Counted from the first letter of the stretch, positions 20,730 to 28,416 are shown. The stretch is DNA of 64,000 bases from Bog-473 sp036489775 (GCA_036489775.1 DASXFC010000031.1:112074-176073), one strand, 5' to 3'. Program-made: numbers and translations. Notes: generated by a model from the sequence alone, not told the origin.

Positions 20730-22160
20730 GTGGCGCTACGCCAGGATGAATTTCAGAGCCTGTGCGACGACGTAGATCTCGATCGCGACCGCGCCCTGGT
20801 TGAACGCTGCCAGGCGGGCGACTCCGCCGCCTTCGGCAACCTCTACGCCCGCTACTACGAGCGCCTGCTGCGTTTCTGCATGCGCCGGCTCAACGACCGG
20901 CACGAAGCCGAGGATGCCGCGCAGGAAGCCTTCGCCCGGGCCTGGAAGGCCCTACCCAACTTCGCCGGGGAACGGCGCTTCTACCCCTGGCTGACCGTCA
21001 TCGCCGGGAACATCTGCACCGACATGCTGCGCCGGCGCTCCCGGAGCACCCCGACCGACGATGTGGAGCTGGGCTCGCACCAGCCGTTCGGTGGCAGCGG
21101 AGCCGAGACTTCTGAAGAGCTGGTGCTGGCCAGTGTCGACGGTGAGCTGGTCAACCGCGCCCTCGGCCGCCTCTCCACTCGGCACCGCCACGTGCTGGCC
21201 ATGCGGGAGGGTTCGGGTTGGACCTACCAGCAGATCGCCGACCACGAGGGTGTCGAGATCGGCACCATCGAGACGCTGCTGTGGCGGGCCCGCCAGGCCC
21301 TCAAGCGCGAGTTCACCGTGCTCTCCGAATCGAAGGGCGCCATGGCTGGCTTCCTGGTGGCCACCGGCGCCTTCTTCAAGCGTGGGATCTTCCGGGCGGC
21401 CAACAAGGCGGCTGTCTGGCAGAGCTCGAGCGGCAGTGCCAGCACCGGCGGCTTCCGTAATGCCGTAGCCGGTGTGGCCGTCACCTCAGCCGCCGTCGCG
21501 GCCGCCATCATCACCCCCCAGGTGCTCTCCTCGCCCCATCACAGCGCACCGCTCCCCGCCGTGGCCCAGGCCGGACAGGCTCTGGCCAACCCGGGTCTGC
21601 CCATCGTCCAGACCACGGCCCCCTCGACCGCCGGCACCCTGAACCAGGCCGCCTCGGCCATCGCGAATTGGGACGTCTCAGCCGGGAGCACCCTCAGCGG
21701 GTCGACCGGCACCCCCACTGAGCACGGCACCGCCCTGGTCCACGCGTCGACCCCGACCAGCGGTCTCGGCGGCACCATCGGCGCTCTGGGCAATGGCGCC
21801 TCCAACTCCTCGAACGGGAACGGCGGCTCGGGCCCGAGCGACTCGCTCCCGTCGACCTCGCCTCTGACCTCTGGTCTGGGCCAGGCCGTGCCGCCCCTGG
21901 CCCCGGTGATCAACGGCCTGGGCCAGATCACCACCCCGGTGCTCAACGGCCTGAGCCAGACCACCACCACCATCACCAACACGGTGGGGGCGCTGGCCAA
22001 CACACTCGGTCTCACCCCCATCCTGAGCGGCCTGGGCCTGGTCTCGGCCAGCGGCACCGGGACCGCTTCTGGAGACACCACCACCTCGACGACCACTCCT
22101 TCGCTCCTCGGCGGCGTCAGCAGCGCCGTCAACAAGACGCTGAACTCGCTGCTCAAGTAG
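20730..22160 (+). CDS. ECF-type sigma factor fused to a membrane segment and a Thr/Ser/Gly-rich tail
   Basis: The product has 476 residues. Sigma region 2 lies at about 31-102 (AFGNLYARYYERLLRFCMRR; AEDAAQEAFARAWKAL) and region 4 at about 141-195 (GWTYQQIADHEGVEIGTIET), which is enough for RNA polymerase and promoter binding. After residue 200 the protein departs from a normal ECF sigma: two hydrophobic stretches follow (AMAGFLVATGAFF; NAVAGVAVTSAAVAAAII, about 243-263), then about 210 residues of Ser/Thr/Gly/Pro-rich low-complexity sequence. If the segment spans the membrane, the tail is outside and the sigma domain is tethered inside. GTG 20730 follows GGAGGGGAGGGG at eight bases. No anti-sigma gene is adjacent. 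It lies between the mce operon and the Mce ATPase. Confidence 0.85.
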   Translation: MALRQDEFQSLCDDVDLDRDRALVERCQAGDSAAFGNLYARYYERLLRFCMRRLNDRHEAEDAAQEAFARAWKALPNFAGERRFYPWLTVIAGNICTDMLRRRSRSTPTDDVELGSHQPFGGSGAETSEELVLASVDGELVNRALGRLSTRHRHVLAMREGSGWTYQQIADHEGVEIGTIETLLWRARQALKREFTVLSESKGAMAGFLVATGAFFKRGIFRAANKAAVWQSSSGSASTGGFRNAVAGVAVTSAAVAAAIITPQVLSSPHHSAPLPAVAQAGQALANPGLPIVQTTAPSTAGTLNQAASAIANWDVSAGSTLSGSTGTPTEHGTALVHASTPTSGLGGTIGALGNGASNSSNGNGGSGPSDSLPSTSPLTSGLGQAVPPLAPVINGLGQITTPVLNGLSQTTTTITNTVGALANTLGLTPILSGLGLVSASGTGTASGDTTTSTTTPSLLGGVSSAVNKTLNSLLK

Positions 22161-22213
22161 CCGTTCGCTCCGGCGTCATGGCGTGGCACCCCGCTTCGGC
22201 GTAGCGTTCGAGC

Positions 22214-23173
22214 ATGCAGACCGACCCCAATCCCACGGTCCAGACCGACGCACAGCCGTGGATCGCCCCGGGTGAGCCGATCATCTCGCTGCGTGGCGTC
22301 ACCAAGTCCTTCGGTTCGCACACCGTTCTCGAGGACATCACCTTCGACGTCCCCAAGGGGCGTATCACGGCGATCCTGGGTCCGTCCGGCACCGGGAAGT
22401 CGGTCCTCCTCAAGAACATCCTGGGCCTTCTGGTGCCCGAGCGGGGCGAGATCTGGGTGGACGGCGACCAGATCGTCGGGCTGCGGGAGAAGCGCCTCTA
22501 CGAGGTGCGCAAGAAGTTCGGCGTGCTCTTCCAGGACGGTGCCCTGTTCGGGTCCATGAACCTCTACGACAACATCGCCTTCCCGCTGCGTGAGCACACC
22601 CGCAAGAACGAGGCCGAGATCCGCGAACTGGTGAATCGCAACGCCGAGATGGTCGGTCTCATGGACCACATGAAGAAGCTCCCGGGCGAGGTCTCGGGTG
22701 GCATGAAGAAGCGGGCCGGGCTGGCCCGGGCCATGGTCACCGAGCCCGAGATCATCCTCTTCGACGAGCCCGACTCGGGCCTGGACCCGGTGCGCGTGGC
22801 CTACCTCGACGAGCTGGTGCTGACGGCCCAGAAGGAGACCGGAGCCACCTTCTTCATCATCACGCACAACATCCAGTCGGTGATGCGGATCGCCGACTAC
22901 ATGGGCGTGCTCTACCGCTCGAACCTGGTCAAGTTCGCCAGCAAGGAAGAAATGCTGGCGACGCCCAACCCGATCATCCACCAGTTCCTCGAAGGCCGGC
23001 CCGAAGGCCCCATCGGTATGGACGAGATGGCCGACTCCGACGGGCGTGACTACCTCGAGGGTGACACCAACGCACTCAGCGCGGCCCAGCTGGCCCAGGG
23101 CCCGCTCCTGCGACCGGGCGAGGCGGCCGCCATGGCCCATCGCCCCTCGGACCAACCGGTCCCACCGGCGTAG
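22214..23173 (+). CDS. mkl: Mce transporter ATP-binding protein (MlaF/Mkl family)
   Basis: This is a 319-residue ABC ATPase. Walker A is GPSGTGKS, the Q-loop VLFQDGALFGSMNLYDN, the signature VSGGMKKRAGLARAM and Walker B IILFDEPDSGLDPVR, with switch His in IITHNIQSV. The signature with GMKKR in place of GQQQR is diagnostic of MlaF/Mkl ATPases, which power YrbE-Mce lipid import. It is encoded apart from the operon, behind the sigma gene, as is common for mkl in actinobacteria. An extra C-terminal part of about 70 residues (EGRPEGPIGMDEMADSDGRD onward) follows the ATPase fold. ATG 22214 starts 53 bases after the sigma stop. Confidence 0.95.
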   Translation: MQTDPNPTVQTDAQPWIAPGEPIISLRGVTKSFGSHTVLEDITFDVPKGRITAILGPSGTGKSVLLKNILGLLVPERGEIWVDGDQIVGLREKRLYEVRKKFGVLFQDGALFGSMNLYDNIAFPLREHTRKNEAEIRELVNRNAEMVGLMDHMKKLPGEVSGGMKKRAGLARAMVTEPEIILFDEPDSGLDPVRVAYLDELVLTAQKETGATFFIITHNIQSVMRIADYMGVLYRSNLVKFASKEEMLATPNPIIHQFLEGRPEGPIGMDEMADSDGRDYLEGDTNALSAAQLAQGPLLRPGEAAAMAHRPSDQPVPPA

Positions 23174-23279
23174 CCAGCCAGAGCCGGAGCACCACAGGCG
23201 CGAGAACGCCGCCGGCTCCGGGTGGTGCGCCCCGGCGCCTGGCGGCGTCTCAAATCGCTTCGCTCCGAGAAGCTGAGCT

Positions 23280-24287
23280 CTACTTGGCCGCCGCCCCGCA
23301 GACGGTCTCGACCATGAGGGCCGACACCACGTAGGGGTCCATGTTGGCGTTCGGACGGCGGTCCTCCAGCCAGCCCTTCTTGTCCCGGGCGGTGGCCCAT
23401 GGGATACGGATCGACGCGCCCCGGTCCGAGGTGCCGTAGCTGAACTTGGAGTAGTGCGCCGTCTCGTGCGCACCGGTCAGCCGGTTCTCGATGCCCACGC
23501 CGTAGTTGGACACGTGCTCGTCGACCCGGGTTCCCAGGGCCTCGCAGCCGGCGATGATGGCGTCCCAACCGCCGTCCTCGCGCATGGCCTTGGTGGAGAA
23601 GTTGGTGTGGGCGCCGGCGCCGTTCCAGTCGCCGAGCACCGGCTTGGGCTCGAGCGTGGCGAAGACGTCGTAGTCCTCGGCAATGCGGAAGAGCAGCCAG
23701 CGGGCCACCCACAGCTGGTCGCCGATGGCCGGCACCCCGACCACGCCGATCTGGAACTCCCACTGCCCCATCATCACCTCGGCGTTGGTGCCCTCAATGG
23801 CCAGCCCGGCCTTCATGCACCCCGCGGTGTGCCGCTCGACGATCTGGCGCCCCGGCATCTTGTCGCCGCCGACGCCGCAGTAGTACGGACCCTGCGGGGC
23901 CGGGAAGCCGGCCTCGGGCCAGCCCAACGGGCGCCCGTACTGGAAGAAGGTGTACTCCTGCTCGATCCCGAACCAGGGTTCCTGGTCGGCGTACTTCTCC
24001 GCCAGCTCCACCGATCTCCGGCGCGTGTTGGTCGGGTGCGGCGTGAAGTCGGTCAGCAGCACCTCGCACATCACCAGCTTGTCCCCCTCGGCCCGCAGGG
24101 GGTCGGGGCAGACGAAGACCGGCTGCAGGACGCAGTCCGAGTCGCTGCCGGTGGCCTGGTTCGTGCTCGAACCGTCGAAGCCCCAGATCCCGGGCTCCTT
24201 TTTATCCTCGATGATCCTCGTCTTGCTCCGGAGCAAGGGGGACGGCTCCGTCCCGTCGATCCAGATGTACTCGGCCTGGTAGCTCAT
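23280..24287 (-). CDS. glnII: Glutamine synthetase, GSII (eukaryotic-like) type
   Basis: The enzyme ligates ammonia to glutamate using ATP. At 335 residues it is the short GSII form, not the ~470-residue GSI. Motifs are IWGFDGSSTNQA, the metal site EQEYTFFQ, GDWNGAGAHTNFST and the C-terminal RPNANMDPYVV. GSII enzymes in Streptomyces, Frankia and rhizobia supplement GSI and are not adenylylated, because they lack the GSI adenylylation loop. Here it stands alone between convergent mkl and the tetR gene. A GlnR-like half box and a hairpin precede it by 90-155 bases, which fits nitrogen control. Confidence 0.95.
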   Translation of the reverse strand: MSYQAEYIWIDGTEPSPLLRSKTRIIEDKKEPGIWGFDGSSTNQATGSDSDCVLQPVFVCPDPLRAEGDKLVMCEVLLTDFTPHPTNTRRRSVELAEKYADQEPWFGIEQEYTFFQYGRPLGWPEAGFPAPQGPYYCGVGGDKMPGRQIVERHTAGCMKAGLAIEGTNAEVMMGQWEFQIGVVGVPAIGDQLWVARWLLFRIAEDYDVFATLEPKPVLGDWNGAGAHTNFSTKAMREDGGWDAIIAGCEALGTRVDEHVSNYGVGIENRLTGAHETAHYSKFSYGTSDRGASIRIPWATARDKKGWLEDRRPNANMDPYVVSALMVETVCGAAAK

Positions 24288-24373
24288 GAACTCTCCTGTG
24301 TCCCCTGTTGGTCACTCGGCCCGCCGGGCGGGGTTCGCCAGCCGGACTGCACCGGGCAGCCCGGCACAATACG

Positions 24374-24395
24374 CGCACGGGTAGGAATCCGTGCG
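24374..24395. promoter_or_regulatory. Inverted repeat upstream of glnII
   Basis: CGCACGG (24374-24380) and CCGTGCG (24389-24395) are perfect complements around an 8-base loop, about 90 bases before the glnII ATG. There is no T-run, so it is more likely an operator or leader hairpin than a terminator. Confidence 0.5.
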
Positions 24396-24427
24396 GGTAC
24401 ATCGTGGTGCGAACCTATTTCGCCGGC

Positions 24428-24443
24428 GTATCGGAAATGTGAA
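24428..24443 (-). promoter_or_regulatory. Weak GlnR-like box
   Basis: On the glnII strand the order is TTCAC, six bases, GATAC. The actinobacterial GlnR consensus half is GTnAC-n6-GAAAC; each pentamer misses one defined base and the spacing is exact. Another six bases on lies GAAAT. It is located about 141-156 bases before the glnII start. Confidence 0.3.
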
Positions 24444-24486
24444 CCGACGATGAAATCCTGAGATTCAGCCCGGAAAGCCCCGAAGC

Positions 24487-25107
24487 TCAGGATCCGGGCG
24501 CCTTGAGGACCCCCGCCATCATGGTCAGGACGACCTGGCGGAAGCGTTCCCGCTCGGCGGCCGCATCCTCGGAACGGGCCATGGCCAGCACGCCGGCACA
24601 GACCGCCCCGAAGATCACGTGGGCCAGCATGTCCAGGTCGACGACCACGAGGGCACCAGCGGCATCGGCCCGGTCCAAGATGCCCCGGATCACCTCGATC
24701 TCGTGCCGCTCGCCGCACTCCCACCAGTCCTCGAAACCCAGGGCGGCCGGCCCCTCCACCCAGCACAACCGCTGGTAGTGGGGCTCCGAGATGATGTCGA
24801 GGAAGACGTCGAAGGCGATGACCAGGCCACTCCAGGGGTCGGGCGCGGCCAGCCCGGCCTCGAGCACCCTCCCGGCCTCCCTCTCCTCGTGCTGCTCGAG
24901 CACCGCCATAAAGAGGTCGCGCTTGGAGGCGAAGTGGTGATAGATCGCCCCCTTGGTCACCCGGGCCCGTCTCGCCACCTCGTCGAGCGAGGTGGCGGCG
25001 AAACCGTGCTCGAAGAAGCATTCGGCGGCGCTCTCGACCAAGGCCGAGTAGGTGGCCTCGGCGTACTCCTCACGCCGGGTGCGGGCCGTGGTCACCATCG
25101 ACCGCAT
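24487..25107 (-). CDS. TetR/AcrR family transcriptional regulator
   Basis: The product has 206 residues. The N-terminal TetR HTH is clear: ALVESAAECFFEHGFAATSL, then DEVARRARVTKGAIYHHFAS and KRDLFMAVLEQHE. The C-terminal all-helical ligand domain has no diagnostic motif. It is divergent from an MMPL transporter with an 80-bp gap containing short repeats, the usual arrangement for a repressor that controls the transporter and itself. ATG 25107 (MRSMVTTART) or ATG 25098 may be used. Confidence 0.92.
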   Translation of the reverse strand: MRSMVTTARTRREEYAEATYSALVESAAECFFEHGFAATSLDEVARRARVTKGAIYHHFASKRDLFMAVLEQHEEREAGRVLEAGLAAPDPWSGLVIAFDVFLDIISEPHYQRLCWVEGPAALGFEDWWECGERHEIEVIRGILDRADAAGALVVVDLDMLAHVIFGAVCAGVLAMARSEDAAAERERFRQVVLTMMAGVLKAPGS

Positions 25108-25151
25108 CGTACTGATGGCTGCTCCGCCATTCGTGTTGTGGCCAACGGAGC

Positions 25152-25187
25152 TTGACTTTTTGACACACTCTCAGAATACTGCATACT
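25152..25187 (+). promoter_or_regulatory. Promoter of the MMPL gene, likely leaderless
   Basis: TTGACT (25152-25157), 17 bases, AATACT (25175-25180) would start transcription at about 25187-25188, exactly on the GTG codon 25188. A second pair, TTGACA (25160-25165) and CATACT (25182-25187) with 16 bases between, would start inside the gene. No ribosome site precedes GTG 25188, which agrees with a leaderless transcript. Confidence 0.5.
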
Positions 25188-25210
25188 GTGAGTACGTACC
25201 CGCAGTACGT
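25176..25210. promoter_or_regulatory. Short direct repeats over the tetR/mmpL start region
   Basis: ATACTG occurs at 25176-25181 and 25183-25188, and AGTACGT at 25191-25197 and 25204-25210. They cover the -10 region and the first codons of the transporter, a plausible TetR operator position. The actual palindrome is not clear by eye. Confidence 0.4.
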
Positions 25211-27473
25211 GACGGGCCCACCCAAATTCCTCGAGCGAGCCCTCCGCCGCCTGTCCCGGTTCACCTCCGCCCACCGCAAGGGGGTGCTGGTCGTCACCGT
25301 CCTGTTCGTGGCGGTGTCCGGTTTCTTCGGCGCCTCGGTGTCCTCGAGGCTCTCCCAAGGGGGCTTCGACGCCCCCTCAGAACAATCGGTGCACGCCGCC
25401 AACGTGCTGGCCTCCGAGTTCCACGACGGCTCGGACAACATCATCCTGCTGGTGCAGGCCAAGAGCGGCACCGTCAACTCCCCCGCCGTCGCCGCGGCCG
25501 GCCGGGCCCTCACCACCAGGCTGGCCGGCCAGGCCCACATGGCCAACGTGATGTCCTACTGGTCGCTCGACTCCATCCCGCTGCTGCGCACCAAGGACCA
25601 GCGCGGGGCGCTGATCGTCGGGCGGATCACGGGTGACCAAAACGCGGTGGTCAAGGACGAGGCGGCCATCGCGGCGGCGGTCGACCACCCCGGTGGTCCC
25701 ATCACCGTCCAGGTGGGCGGATTCGGTGCTGCCTTCCATGAAGTCAACACCGTGGTGGCCAAGGACCTCCTCAAGGCCGAGGCGGTGGCCGTCCCGTTGA
25801 CGATGTTGCTCCTCCTCTTCGTTTTCGGTTCGCTGGTGGCGGCCGCCATGCCGCTGACCATCGGCGCAGTAGCGGTGGTCGGGACCCTGCTCGAGCTGCG
25901 CATCATGAACAGCCTCACCCCGGTCTCGATCTTCGCCGTCAACCTGACCACCATCATGGGACTCGGGCTGGCCATCGACTACAGCCTCTTCATCGTCAGC
26001 CGCTTCCGCGAGGAACTGGCCGCCGGCCGGGAGGTCTCCGATGCGCTCGAAGAGACGCTGGCGCACGCCGGGCGGACGGTGACCGGTGGCGCGCTGACGG
26101 TGGCCGGCGCGGTGTCGGTCCTGCTGGTCTTCCCGCTCATGTTCCTGCGCTCCTTCGCCTACGCCGGCATCGGGGTGGCCGTCCTGGCTGCCCTGGGCGC
26201 CCTGGTCGTCCTCCCGGCGGTGCTGGCGCTGCTCGGACATCGCATCAATGCACTGACAGTCTGGCGCCGTTCGGTCAGCCCGCCGGCCGTGGGGTTCTGG
26301 TCCCGGGCCGCCCATGCCATCATGCGCCGCCCGGTGCGCGTCATCGTCGGTACCGTTGTTGTCCTGGTCGTGCTGGCCGCTCCGGTCCTCCACCTCAAGA
26401 TGGACTACCTCGACCAGCGGGTACTGGCACCGTCAGACTCCGTCCGCCAGATCGACGACACCTTGGGCACCGACTTTGGACAGGGCGAGACCAACGCCCT
26501 GCAGGTGGTGGCGGCCAACGACCGCGGCACGACGGCGGCCCAGCAGGCCGCCTACGCCATCCATCTCTCGAACCTGACCGGGGTCCAACGGGTGGACGCG
26601 GCGTCGGGGATCTACGTCCACGGCTATCGCTTCTCGGCGCCGGCCAACTACACGGCACAGTTCAGCGCCCCCCATGGCGCCTGGTATTCGGTCGTCCCGA
26701 GCAGCAGCGATCTCTCCAGCGCGGGCTCCCGCCTGGTGCACGCCATCCGCGACGGGCCCGCACCGTTCGCGGTGCTGGTGGGCGGCCTGCCCGCTGGCTA
26801 CGTCGACTCCATCGGGATCATCGAGCACGACATGCCGATCGCCCTGGGGCTGGTGGCGCTGATCAGCTTCTTGGTCCTGCTCTTCCTTTTCCGCAGCGTC
26901 TTCATCCCGGTCAAGGCCCTGCTCCTCAACGTGTTGAGCCTGGGTGCCATGTTCGGCGTCATGGTCTGGATCTTCCAGGAGGGCCACTTCTCGGGCTTCT
27001 TGGACTTCACCCCGACCGGCGGACTCATCGACACCATGCCCATCCTCATGTTCTGCGTGGCCTTCGGCCTCTCCACCGACTACGAGGTCTTCGTGGTGTC
27101 ACGGATCAAGGAATTGCACGACCGGGGCCTGAGCAACGAAGAGGCCGTCGCCGGCGGCTTGCAGCGCACCGGGCGCATCATCACCGCCGCCGCTCTCCTC
27201 ATGAGTGTGGTCTTCATCGGCCTGGTGACCAGCGGTATCGCCTTCATGAAGCTGTTCGCCCTCGGCCTGACCATGGCCGTCCTGCTCGACGCTTTCGTGA
27301 TCCGCGGCGTGCTGGTCCCGGCCGTGATGAAGGTGGCCGGCCGGGCCAACTGGTGGGCACCGTCATTCCTCCGGGGTGCGGAGCAGACGACACCGGTCGA
27401 GGAGCGCTACTCGCTTGACCCGGTCTACGCCATGGAGCACGGCCCCGAACTGGTGGGCGGACCGGCTCGCTGA
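25188..27473 (+). CDS. MMPL/RND family membrane transporter
   Basis: This 761-residue protein has the duplicated MMPL layout: TM1 (KGVLVVTVLFVAVSGFFG), an external domain of about 150 residues, TM2-6, a second external domain and TM8-12. Each half carries the proton-relay signature in its TM4 equivalent, GLGLAIDYSLFIVSRFRE and GLSTDYEVFVVSRIKE, with the paired Asp-Tyr that couples transport to proton motive force. Family members export lipids, siderophores or drugs; the substrate is not evident. It ends SLDPVYAMEHGPELVGG. The GTG start is probably leaderless. Regulation by the divergent TetR gene is likely. Confidence 0.93.
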   Translation: MSTYPQYVTGPPKFLERALRRLSRFTSAHRKGVLVVTVLFVAVSGFFGASVSSRLSQGGFDAPSEQSVHAANVLASEFHDGSDNIILLVQAKSGTVNSPAVAAAGRALTTRLAGQAHMANVMSYWSLDSIPLLRTKDQRGALIVGRITGDQNAVVKDEAAIAAAVDHPGGPITVQVGGFGAAFHEVNTVVAKDLLKAEAVAVPLTMLLLLFVFGSLVAAAMPLTIGAVAVVGTLLELRIMNSLTPVSIFAVNLTTIMGLGLAIDYSLFIVSRFREELAAGREVSDALEETLAHAGRTVTGGALTVAGAVSVLLVFPLMFLRSFAYAGIGVAVLAALGALVVLPAVLALLGHRINALTVWRRSVSPPAVGFWSRAAHAIMRRPVRVIVGTVVVLVVLAAPVLHLKMDYLDQRVLAPSDSVRQIDDTLGTDFGQGETNALQVVAANDRGTTAAQQAAYAIHLSNLTGVQRVDAASGIYVHGYRFSAPANYTAQFSAPHGAWYSVVPSSSDLSSAGSRLVHAIRDGPAPFAVLVGGLPAGYVDSIGIIEHDMPIALGLVALISFLVLLFLFRSVFIPVKALLLNVLSLGAMFGVMVWIFQEGHFSGFLDFTPTGGLIDTMPILMFCVAFGLSTDYEVFVVSRIKELHDRGLSNEEAVAGGLQRTGRIITAAALLMSVVFIGLVTSGIAFMKLFALGLTMAVLLDAFVIRGVLVPAVMKVAGRANWWAPSFLRGAEQTTPVEERYSLDPVYAMEHGPELVGGPAR

Positions 27474-27477
27474 CATG

Positions 27478-27511
27478 ACGAAGGGCCGGATCTTTCGATC
27501 CGGCCCTTCGT
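27478..27511. terminator. Bidirectional terminator between mmpL and flp1
   Basis: A perfect 15-bp stem (core AAGGGCCGGATC / GATCCGGCCCTT, loop TTTC) starts four bases after the transporter stop and lies 61 bases beyond the convergent flp1 stop. Confidence 0.9.
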
Positions 27512-27571
27512 GTCCGACCTAGGGGAGGTACTCAGTCCCCGTTGGTCAGCGGCGCACGGCGCCACTCTGCA

Positions 27572-27799
27572 CTAGCAGGCGGCCGTGTTCAGACCACCCA
27601 CGCAGGTGTTGGCATTGCTGAACAAGCCCTCGATGCCCGAACCCAACGCAGCGACAGCCACAACCGCAACCACCGCGATCAGGCCGACCAGCAGCGCGTA
27701 CTCAACCATGGAGGCACCACGCTCGGTGCGAGCACGCGCCAGCAATGAAGTGTGAAGCCCACGAACAGCCGCGAAGGCCTGCACGAATACTGCCGTCAT
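27572..27799 (-). CDS. flp: Flp/Fap-type pilin 1
   Basis: The product has 75 residues. The prepilin motif reads ERGASMVEYALLVGLIAVV: TadV-type peptidase cuts after Gly, leaving a mature N terminus with the conserved Glu5-Tyr6 and a long hydrophobic helix that packs the pilus core. The leader is about 28 residues, with Arg/Glu before the cut. The C terminus (SNANTCVGGLNTAAC) has two cysteines that may form a loop. It is nearly identical to flp2 in the mature part. GAGGAGAGGGG gives a strong ribosome site, and a 7-bp hairpin lies just ahead of it. Confidence 0.95.
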   Translation of the reverse strand: MTAVFVQAFAAVRGLHTSLLARARTERGASMVEYALLVGLIAVVAVVAVAALGSGIEGLFSNANTCVGGLNTAAC

Positions 27800-27823
27800 G
27801 TTGATTCCCCTCTCCTCACATCA

Positions 27824-27841
27824 GGGATCAGCGGTGATCCC
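27824..27841 (-). promoter_or_regulatory. Leader hairpin of flp1
   Basis: GGGATCA, loop GCGG, TGATCCC: a perfect 7-bp stem a few bases ahead of the flp1 ribosome site. flp2 has a different hairpin in the same position. Confidence 0.6.
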
Positions 27842-27889
27842 CAAAATGTTTTCCGGTTTCCAGCATTGAATACCGAGCTACTTATGGTC

Positions 27890-27906
27890 CATAGGTCTTT
27901 CGGACC
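27890..27906. promoter_or_regulatory. Tad-cluster 17-bp element, copy A
   Basis: CATAGGTCTTTCGGACC lies 91 bases before the flp1 start. Copies B (28387-28403) and C (34664-34680) each differ from it at two positions. Confidence 0.75.
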
Positions 27907-27909
27907 TTT

Positions 27910-27939
27910 GCTCCTGAGTCGTTGCTGTGACTCAGGAGC
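27910..27939. terminator. Perfect 11-bp hairpin between flp2 and flp1
   Basis: GCTCCTGAGTC (27910-27920) pairs with GACTCAGGAGC (27929-27939) around an 8-base loop. It stands directly beside element copy A, so it may be a second terminator for flp2 or part of the flp1 control region. Confidence 0.6.
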
Positions 27940-27956
27940 TGCTCCGAGACGCGACG

Positions 27957-27988
27957 AAGGCCTGGACCGGGATCCCGATCCAGGCCTT
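27957..27988 (-). terminator. Terminator of flp2
   Basis: AAGGCCTGGA and TCCAGGCCTT form a perfect 10-bp stem around a 12-base loop, about 80 bases after the flp2 stop. Confidence 0.7.
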
Positions 27989-28066
27989 GCGTCATCCCGT
28001 TGGGGAAGGGGGAATTTTTCCCGCGGGGACTGTGTCAGCGGACTGCGACGTTCGTCGCAGCTTGTG

Positions 28067-28294
28067 TTAGCAGGCGGTCGTGTTCAGGCCACCCACGCAG
28101 GTGTTCGCGTTGCTGAACAGGCCCTTGATGCCCGTACCCAGAGCGGCCACGGCCACAACGGCGACCACCGCGATCAGGCCGACGAGCAGTGCGTACTCAA
28201 CCATGGAGGCGCCACGCTCGGTGCGAGCCCGCTCGAGCAGGTTGTGGTGCGCGCCCTGCACGGCCAGGAACGCATTGAGAAACAGCTGAGTCAT
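28067..28294 (-). CDS. flp: Flp/Fap-type pilin 2
   Basis: The product has 75 residues, with the same mature sequence as pilin 1 apart from a few changes (ALGTGIKGLFSNANTC in place of ALGSGIEGLFSNANTC). The leader differs more (TQLFLNAFLAVQGAHHNLLE). The processing site is ERGASMVEYALLVGL. Two near-identical pilins with separate promoters suggest a recent duplication retained for dosage or for separate control. GAGAGAGGGG precedes ATG 28294, with a 9-bp hairpin further upstream. Confidence 0.95.
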   Translation of the reverse strand: MTQLFLNAFLAVQGAHHNLLERARTERGASMVEYALLVGLIAVVAVVAVAALGTGIKGLFSNANTCVGGLNTTAC

Positions 28295-28314
28295 TCTTGT
28301 TTTCCCCTCTCTCG

Positions 28315-28346
28315 ACCAACCGGCTGAGTGCTCCCACCCGGTTGGT
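28315..28346 (-). promoter_or_regulatory. Leader hairpin of flp2
   Basis: ACCAACCGG (28315-28323) and CCGGTTGGT (28338-28346) are perfect complements around 14 bases, immediately upstream of the flp2 ribosome site. Confidence 0.65.
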
Positions 28347-28386
28347 GTTTCCTTTGATCAGTGTCACAGTCCACCAAGCCGGATTC

Positions 28387-28403
28387 CATAGGCTTTTCGG
28401 ACC
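28387..28403. promoter_or_regulatory. Tad-cluster 17-bp element, copy B
   Basis: CATAGGCTTTTCGGACC lies 93 bases before the flp2 start and 13 bases after the LuxR gene stop, the same distance and orientation as copy A to flp1. Confidence 0.75.
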
Positions 28404-28416
28404 AATTGCCCTGCTG

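Noticed and set aside
21539..23473. Long minus-strand frame opposite the sigma gene and mkl
   Set aside because: It spans two real genes and the gap between them, with Arg/Pro-rich composition typical of antisense frames.
25377..26393. 338-codon frame opposite the MMPL gene
   Set aside because: His/Gln/Asp-rich antisense shadow without start signals.
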